DNA from: Diogma glabrata
Taxonomy: Eukaryota; Arthropoda; Insecta; Diptera; Cylindrotomidae
Assembly: GCA_963693315.1 (NCBI GenBank)
Contig: OY856188.1
Location: 193,698,322-193,762,321 of the forward strand
Length of the DNA: 64,000 bases
Direction: 5' to 3'
Part shown: one piece after another, positions 56,152 to 64,000 of the stretch
Numbering within the stretch: the first letter of the stretch is position 1
How the letters are laid out: each line of letters opens with the position of its first letter
The notes under the pieces: model-generated
Told to the model about the DNA's origin: nothing
Seen by the model: the letters and a program-made list of their open reading frames with translations, nothing else
Database searches by the model: none
Program-made: the position numbers and the translations under genes

Positions 56152-57960
56152 CTTTATTTCAATAATTCAGTACATATTTTTGTTTTATATAAAGCTAAAG
56201 AATACTTTAATTTTGTTCATTTAATTTATACTTAATGACCCTTTTTATTAGAGTACTCTAAATTATTACTATTTATTGTTTAATTTATTTAATTTTTTAA
56301 AAGATCTATGTAATGTATAATGTAACTATAGGTTAGGTTTGCGTTGTGTGGGTGTTTTTTTTTCTTGTTTTGTGCTAGCTATATTTTTTTTTTTTACAGC
56401 ATCGAAAAACAATGTTACGAGGAAGATGTTATTAGGGTTTAAAAGTTTAATAAATATTTAACCACGAAGCTGGGCCTTAACATGCCAACTGTCCACCGCT
56501 ACGGTCAATAATAAAACTCACGGTATTACAGCTCGCATGTCAAAGCCAAACTTAGACAGTTTGGAGTATCGACTTCATTCAATTAGCCACCAGGGCTTGA
56601 ATTGTTGTGCAAATTTGTGTTTTATTTTTCCTGTAATTTCTGTTGGTACATTTATATTAAATCGTATATCTGGATGTGGCAGTTTAGTATTTATGTGTTT
56701 ATTGTATTTTATTGTTTTGTCTGACGATCTACGGTTTATGTGATATATTGTTGGGATATTGTTTATGTCCATTATGTATCCGTGTTCATCTAGAAACACG
56801 AAGGCTTCGGGTGGGATGTATCCTGTTAGCATGGCTTTTTCAAAATAATTTTGATTTGGATATATAATGTGTTTAATTAGAGTATTTTCTACCGATCGGC
56901 ATCTTAGGAAGTGTTGTCTAGTTAGATGAACTATTGTCTGGTCTATACGATAAGTATTGGCGCTGTTATAGATTTTTCTATTACAGATATATTTTTTATA
57001 GTTTGAACTTTTAGATCTGTGTTTATTTAGGGCTGATCTCAGTATTTTTCGCTCAAATACTCTAAGTTTTTCCATATGGGTCGCGTTTATGTTATACCAA
57101 ATCTGGCATCCGTATGTCAGAATTGGTTTGATAATCATATGATAGCATAAGAGTTTTACCTTAGAGTTTAGGTTTTGCGAGAAAAACAATCTTTTTAACA
57201 TTCTGAGCATATTATTAGCTTTACTTAACTGTAGTTTTATATGCTGGTTGTAGTAAAGAAATTGATCTATTACTAAACCCAGATATTTAATTTCAGATTT
57301 CTGCTTTATTAAGTTACCATCTATTTTTACTTGTAAGTTTTTCCAATTTTGTTTTAGGTGGTTATTGTTCGTGACGCTCTAAAACTGAGCCTTGGTTCAC
57401 CCGGGATGTTGATGAGGCAGTGAGAAATAAACGCAAAGCATTTTAGACGTATAACTCAAATAAAACACCTGAAACCTATAGCGCCTATAAGAAAGCCAGA
57501 AATATTAGTAAATACAAAAAAAACTTGGACAAAGACGCGTTTATCCAGAAGAAAGCAAAGAAATTCGCCGAGCACCCATCTGGCTCACGTAGTTTTTTTC
57601 AGGCAGTTAAATCAGTCCAGAGCAATTTTACTCGATCCTATATTCCAACCTTAGTTCTGAATGACATTCCCGTGAGCGACTCAAAAGAAAAGGCGGATCT
57701 TTCGGGTCGTATTTTCGCAGAAAACTCAAATATAGTTGAACCTCCCCATTCTCCCACACTCATTTCCCCAGTTGTAACGAAAATGAAACCAAATATTTTT
57801 CGTTGCAATATTGTACGAAAAATGCTTCTTTCTATCAATATCCACAAATCTGCTGGCCTCGACGGTATTCCACCCCGCATTCTTAAAAACTTTGCTAGGC
57901 AACTAGCTCCAATTTTAACAAAAATTTTCTACTTATCTTATAAAACCGGAATATTTCCCG
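55640..57960 (+). mobile_element. Jockey-superfamily LINE fragment, split by another LINE
   Basis: Segments 55640-56123 and 57392-57960 are collinear. They hold the end of an endonuclease (NNLLDLFLTNEPD, LGTSDHLLIVQF), a linker (RRVWNYKRADWERLRNFY), then WFTRDVD and a start of RT (SINIHKSAGLDGIPPRILKN, LAPILTKIFYLSYKTG). It has stops and shifts and ends near 57960 where a BEL/Pao fragment begins. It belongs to the same family type as the element entering at 63300. Confidence 0.8.
56124..57378 (-). mobile_element. 5'-truncated LINE with poly(A), nested
   Basis: A 28-base T run (56124-56151) is the poly(A) tail on the minus strand. The 13-bp duplication CTAAAACTGAGCC flanks it (56111-56123 and 57379-57391). 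The minus frame 57210-56575 (211 codons) is the C-terminal part of a jockey/I-type protein: HMIIKPILTYGCQIWYNINA and MEKLRVFERKILRSALNKHR. The 5' end is truncated within ORF2. Confidence 0.92.
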
Positions 57961-58760
57961 GAATATTGCAGTCGTTTTGGTGTATATTTTTACTTCTTGT
58001 GCCAGTTGCATTGCTTCATTTTCGTTGTCAATTCTGTAAAGAAACTCTTTAACATAATGATTATCTTTAATCACCTTGGCTGCCATTGGAAATTGACTTT
58101 GGAATTTCTCAGCATTTTTATTTTTAACGTATTGGGCACTATTCGGTGAGCAGGTGGCTCCAAAGGTAATTACTTGCATTATATATGTGTTCAGTTCTAT
58201 AGTTATGTCTTCAGGTCAGTCGTTTCGCCAAATAAATCTTTGCACCTGTTGATCGGTTTGATTAATTTTTACTTGATGAAACATATCTTTTATGTCTCCA
58301 CATATTGCTATTTTACGTTTGCGAAACTAAAACAACACGGATACGAAAGATGCTATCGGGTCCCTTAAGCAACATAGAGTTTAGCGATATTTCATGCGAC
58401 TTCGCTGCAGCATTCCAAACAGTTCGTACTTTTCCCGGTTTGTTTTTATTAACGACTGGGAAAATTGAAAAATACCATATACGATCATATTCTTTTGCAG
58501 ATAATTTGCGAATATCAATATAACCTTTTGCTTCATAATCCTGAATTTGCTTATTCAGATTATCTTTAAGGTTGTGATCTCGATTCATTCTGGTTTCTAA
58601 ACAGTTGAATCGTTTTACGACAATTTCGTAGCTCTGATGCAGCTTTATTTGATCATACTTCCATAAAAGGCCTACTTGAAAACGATTTTCTCTTCGGGAC
58701 ATTCTATCTTTAAGAATTTGGCCTGCTCGACTCGCTGGCAATAGATCTTTAATTGGTTAG
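57961..58760 (-). pseudogene. BEL/Pao reverse transcriptase fragment
   Basis: The minus strand reads IFPVVNKNKPGKVRTVWNAA and SLNSMLLKGPD. Then, in another frame, it reads [15 protein letters not shown] (first catalytic Asp), [26 protein letters not shown] and a YVKEFLYRIDNENEAMQLA block. There YVDDFL is expected, so a catalytic Asp pair is lost. These blocks are diagnostic of BEL/Pao. No LTRs are nearby. Confidence 0.85.
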
Positions 58761-59010
58761 TCTTTCTTACAAATTTTATGTTTTCTCTAAGAGGAACTGT
58801 TTTTTAAACAAAGTTATTGCTCTTCTTCATTTTATTTTTTTTAATAATAAATTACCTACAAATTTATTGGGGATTTTTGAGATCAATTAAACTTAATTAT
58901 GTAAAGAACTAATTGGAATTTTTTCAATTCAAAGTTATGATTGGAAGTTTCTCAGAAAAAACTCCACTTCTCATTTTTCGTGTTTCCGATGAATTCGAAC
59001 CTTCCTCTTC
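58761..59010. other. Intron DNA, no feature seen
   Basis: AT-rich, nothing recognised. Confidence 0.4.
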
Positions 59011-59013
59011 AGT

Positions 59014-59068
59014 GCCTTGTTCGAATCCTCAGACAGACACGCTATCGATTACGCCGTTAAGGCGATAA
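59014..59068 (-). repeat. tRNA-like SINE fragment
   Basis: The minus strand reads GCCTTAACGGCGTAATCGAT (A-box-like), then GCGTGTCTGTCTG and GAGGATTCGAACAAGGC (B-box-like). It resembles the tRNA-related head of a SINE; an intact tRNA cloverleaf is not evident. Confidence 0.4.
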
Positions 59069-59359
59069 CAATTTGGAATTTGAAACTTCTTCATATATTT
59101 ATTTACTTAAGTTGCATTTTTTCACTGTCATTAGGCTGCATATTATGGAAATTTTTTACATTATATATGCGAATTTTTGCATTAAATTTCTAGACAATAC
59201 TTTGTGTGAATTCATAGCATGGGGAAATATTTATATTCTAATTGATATCCTAAGTCACGATTGTATAGTCACTACTGATTGTTTCCAATCAATGTGAAAT
59301 CAATTGCTGACACTTGGTCAATTGTAGTCCTATATGTATTCATATTAAAGGGAATTTAA

Positions 59360-61204
<1,845 letters not shown>

Positions 61205-61460
61205 ACTGAATTTTTTGCAACCCTATTTTAGTTTTGTTCCTGCAATCTTTTAAAACAAATTTGCTTTTTATGTCTTATTTTATTTTTATTTTCTCTATTC
61301 TATCATGAAACATTGATCTAAAATATGAAGAAAACAAAAAAAATTGCGTTCATCAACACCACAGAGTGCATGTTGTTGTGGGATCTAGGTCTGGAAATTT
61401 TTTTGTGTTGTTTTGACACATATTGTAAATCTTACTACATAGCACATTTGTTTAAAAAAA
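61205..61460 (+). repeat. Unclassified dispersed repeat, copy E
   Basis: This shares TTTTCTCTATTCTATCATRA, ATATGAARAARACAAAAAAA and a CATCAACACC..ATGTTGTTGTGG block with copy B (its second half). Confidence 0.65.
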
Positions 61461-62569
61461 ACTGCACTGTCATCGATCATATTCCAATAACAATATTCGC
61501 TTCATAGATCAGCAAACAAGTGCTATTCTGACAATACTATGTATTAATTTTTTTCTGAGCAATTAAGCCTTCGAAGACCGCCAAACATATTGAACCATAT
61601 AGTCTCTCGCCAATCATGCTAAAGAATTTAGATTCCCTCACTGTATCTATCAAACCTTGTCTTTTATAACTTGATCAATGTTGTAAGTCACAGTAAACTG
61701 CTGCTATATATACTTAATTCAACATTTCCACCACCAGCTAGATGGTTTTTTAACTACATTCGTGGCAACTAATTAAAACCCGTGTCCGATTCCCAGTCAA
61801 CTCAATAAGTTTTTCAAATGCCAATTTCGCTGATTAATTGTAAAAGCAATCTATCTATGATCGCTCAAAAATTAAGAGTCATTTTTTTTAAAGCTGGACA
61901 CTTTTGATATTTGATGCCTTCGATTTTCCTAAAATTTTCAGGATATGTTAGTAGTACTGCGATAAGAAATAGTGCAGTTTACCACCTCTTAAATCTGGCG
62001 CGTTTGACCTTGAATAGAGGGCAAAGTTTAAGATTGTTTTTTTGCCTTGTTAGGTGGTTTAATATCTGGTAAGCCCAAAGGTGACCCACAGCAATAACTA
62101 TTGGATTAATTACACAACATGAAAGAACTTAGAAAAATTTAAAACAGCTTGGGATACTCTTGGCTTTAGGAGCTAAACGGTCCCAAAGTTGAAATTTTTA
62201 CAAAAACGGTCAAAGTTCCAGGTCAATAACTCTAGAAACCATCAGTCAAAAAGTTTGAGACATAGCTGTAATTATACTTCATACTGTGTAGTTTAAAGTT
62301 CAGGCTTAAACTCCGTAGGGGAAGTGTTTGTTTTTTTAATACATGCGTTTTTTAAAACGTCCAATATGCGTTTTACAAAATGTATCATTATGCACATTTT
62401 ACACATTTTTCAGATTATTTTTGTTTTCATAATGATAATAAATTAATTTTTTATTAGGGCCATAATCGATTTAGTTAATAACTTCAAAATCGCAATCCAC
62501 AGTACAGGGGACTATACGGAGTGATGTTCCACATCAAACGGATCAAGGCTGTATCCGAAATTCTATCAG
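61461..62569. other. Intron DNA, no gene seen
   Basis: Mixed-composition non-coding sequence. It may be part of a decayed element, since the foldback region follows directly. Confidence 0.4.
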
Positions 62570-63250
62570 TCGTAAAAAATTTGTTTATGGCCCAAATTGA
62601 AGCTTAGTTTATAAAGTTTTTTATGCAGTCTAGAATTTTCCTAAAACTTAAAATGGCGGACAAATATGGCGGCTGCAATTAATTACCTCATCGTGAAAGA
62701 ATATTTTTTCCGATGTTGCACTTGTAAAACTCATCAGATCATGTAATTGAAACCGTTTTATGATGTATCTTTGCTTACTAAATATGAATATAATATTTTT
62801 TTCTGAGTAAGAAAGAATCCTCTTTTTTGTTCCTAACCTTAAAAACTTTCAAAAAAGTTGTGTTTTGGAGTAACGGTCACACAACTAAAATAGTAAAAAT
62901 GTAAAAAATTGCACTGCGATGTAACTGGACACCCCAGTTTCTTATGCGGTCTGACTTTCCTAAAATTCGAAATGGCGGACAAATATGGCTCAAACAGTAA
63001 GGTTATAATCGTATTCAGCAAACAAAGATACATCAGAAAATGGTTTCAATTAAATGATCTGATGAATTTTACAAGTGAAACATCGAAAAAAATATTCTTT
63101 GACTTTCATGTTGAGGTAAGTCACCTTCCAGGCACCATATTTTACCGCCATTTTGAATTTTAAGAAAGCCAGACATAAGAAACTCTATAAGCTAAGCTTC
63201 AATTTGCGCCATAAATGAATTTAAGCTTACTGTTTGAGTCAGTCAGATGT
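62570..63250. repeat. Diverged foldback repeat in Smg1 intron
   Basis: The left arm (about 62570-62790) is mirrored at about 62985-63235. Shared blocks include ATGGC.CAAATTGAAGCTTAG, AAAATGGCGG and ACTTGTAAAA.TCATCAGATC, then AATTGAAACC.TTTT.TGATG. A direct, partial copy of the TTTCCTAAAA..AAATGGCGGACAAATATGG block also sits between the arms (about 62940-62990). Roughly four bases in five match by eye. Confidence 0.8.
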
Positions 63251-63299
63251 AAAAAATTTCAAATTTCACAATAACGGAATTTGCAGGGACAAAACATAT

Positions 63300-64000
63300 A
63301 TGGATCAATAAAAAATTTTAAAATACATGTTCAAAACATCTGCGGATTGAACGCTAACCATGACCACGTGCAACATCATCTTGAGCACGACAAACCGAAC
63401 ATTCTATTCCTTACAGAAACACAAGTTTCTGAAAATTTTCTCTTTATAGAATCGCTTAATTCCAAATATAGGCTCGAATCAGCTTTCAAACTCCATCAGG
63501 GCGTATGCGCATTCATTCATGAGAGTGTTGCGTACACGCGCTTTCCAAATTTTGAACTACACGGTGACGGCTTCAATTCAATGGTTTTAAAGATTTGTCT
63601 TCCAGAAATGACTTTTTTTACAATAGCTTTATACCGGTCCCCCAACAAACGTAACCCAAACTTTTTTAATATACTGACAAAAATTATGGACGAGATTAGA
63701 GCAAAGTCCCCTAATTGTGAAGTTATCGTTACCGGTGACTTCAACGTCCACAACAAATCATGGTTGGAATTCTCCAAATCGACCGACGATGTTGACAATA
63801 GTGGAAAACTGGCAGAAATTTTTGCCGCGTCTCAGGGCCTATTCCAAATTGTTAAAAGCCCGACTTTCACTCCCCGTAATGGCGGTTATAATAGTTTTCT
63901 ACTAGATCTCTATCTTACCACAATGCCAGATATTACGAGTGTCGATGTTGCGAAAGGTAGTATTGGAAATTCTGATCATTATTTAATCTCATCAGTTATC
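63300..64000 (+). mobile_element. Jockey-superfamily LINE, endonuclease region (runs off window)
   Basis: A frame open from about 63323 to the window end reads an APE endonuclease: HVQNICGLNANHDHVQHHLE, LFLTETQVSENF (catalytic Glu), ALYRSPN, CEVIVTGDFNVHNKSW, SPTFTPRNGG, then GNSDHYLI near the end. All core motifs are intact, so this copy is better preserved than its relative at 55640-57960. It sits in Smg1 intron 3 in the sense direction. Confidence 0.85.

Noticed and set aside
59014..59068. A functional tRNA gene
   Set aside because: A- and B-box-like pieces are present but no closed acceptor stem or anticodon arm; a SINE fragment is more likely.

Overview
The window is AT-rich eukaryotic DNA, almost certainly from an insect. 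It has GT-AG introns, an ataxin-1-type AXH exon, an SMG1 (NonC) kinase gene, and a dense nested load of retroelements and DNA transposons of insect type. The species cannot be named from sequence alone. Only three host-type loci are supported: (1) one exon of an ataxin-1-like gene (+, 15697-16341) that runs into a 200-base assembly gap; (2) two possible exons of a THAP-domain protein (-, 28497-28880); (3) the 5' two thirds or so of Smg1 (+). Smg1 has one 5.67-kb exon (43312-48977), a 10.4-kb intron, two exons carrying the PIKK catalytic core (59395-59775, 59847-60249), and a further intron that leaves the window.

Layout: 1-1805 RTE-type LINE. About 3.99-8.53 kb: Ty3/gypsy relic (-), its gag split by a 5'-truncated LINE. 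9.65-11.21 kb: long inverted-repeat (foldback) element. 11.2-14.7 kb: dispersed repeat, then a LINE (-) containing a TA-flanked MITE. 15.7-16.3 kb: AXH exon and gap. 16.5-21 kb: 5' part of an RTE element split by a complete hAT transposon (16933-20793, 8-bp target duplication) that carries a ~77-bp satellite at one end. 21.1-25.4 kb: degenerate Ty3/gypsy (+). 25.5-28.2 kb: palindromes, microsatellite, tRNA-like SINE fragment and a hAT MITE. 28.5-28.9 kb: THAP exons. 29.0-33.15 kb and 34.5-41.06 kb: two arrays of a 455-bp repeat. 41-42.3 kb: gypsy fragment and a MITE. 43.3-64 kb: Smg1, with LINEs, a BEL/Pao fragment and foldback repeats in its introns.

The most striking content is the pair of 455-bp arrays. 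Every full unit contains a 76-nt hammerhead self-cleaving ribozyme motif: CTGATGA and GAAA cores, a GTC cleavage triplet and a 7-bp stem III. Twelve copies are present, eleven with intact cores. Each array is flanked by its own direct repeat (12 bp and 11 bp), and each interrupts an older retroelement whose reading frame rejoins when the array and one duplicate are ignored. The arrays therefore behave as mobile insertions of ribozyme-bearing concatemers, resembling retrozymes or the terminal repeats of Penelope-like elements. Array 1 is also a giant inverted repeat. Array 2 was later hit by an apparently intact Copia element (34873-39296) with matching LTRs, a 5-bp target duplication and an open 1290-codon gag-pol frame.

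All calls come from reading the sequence and supplied translations; family names below superfamily level are tentative, and no alignment, folding or database search was run.
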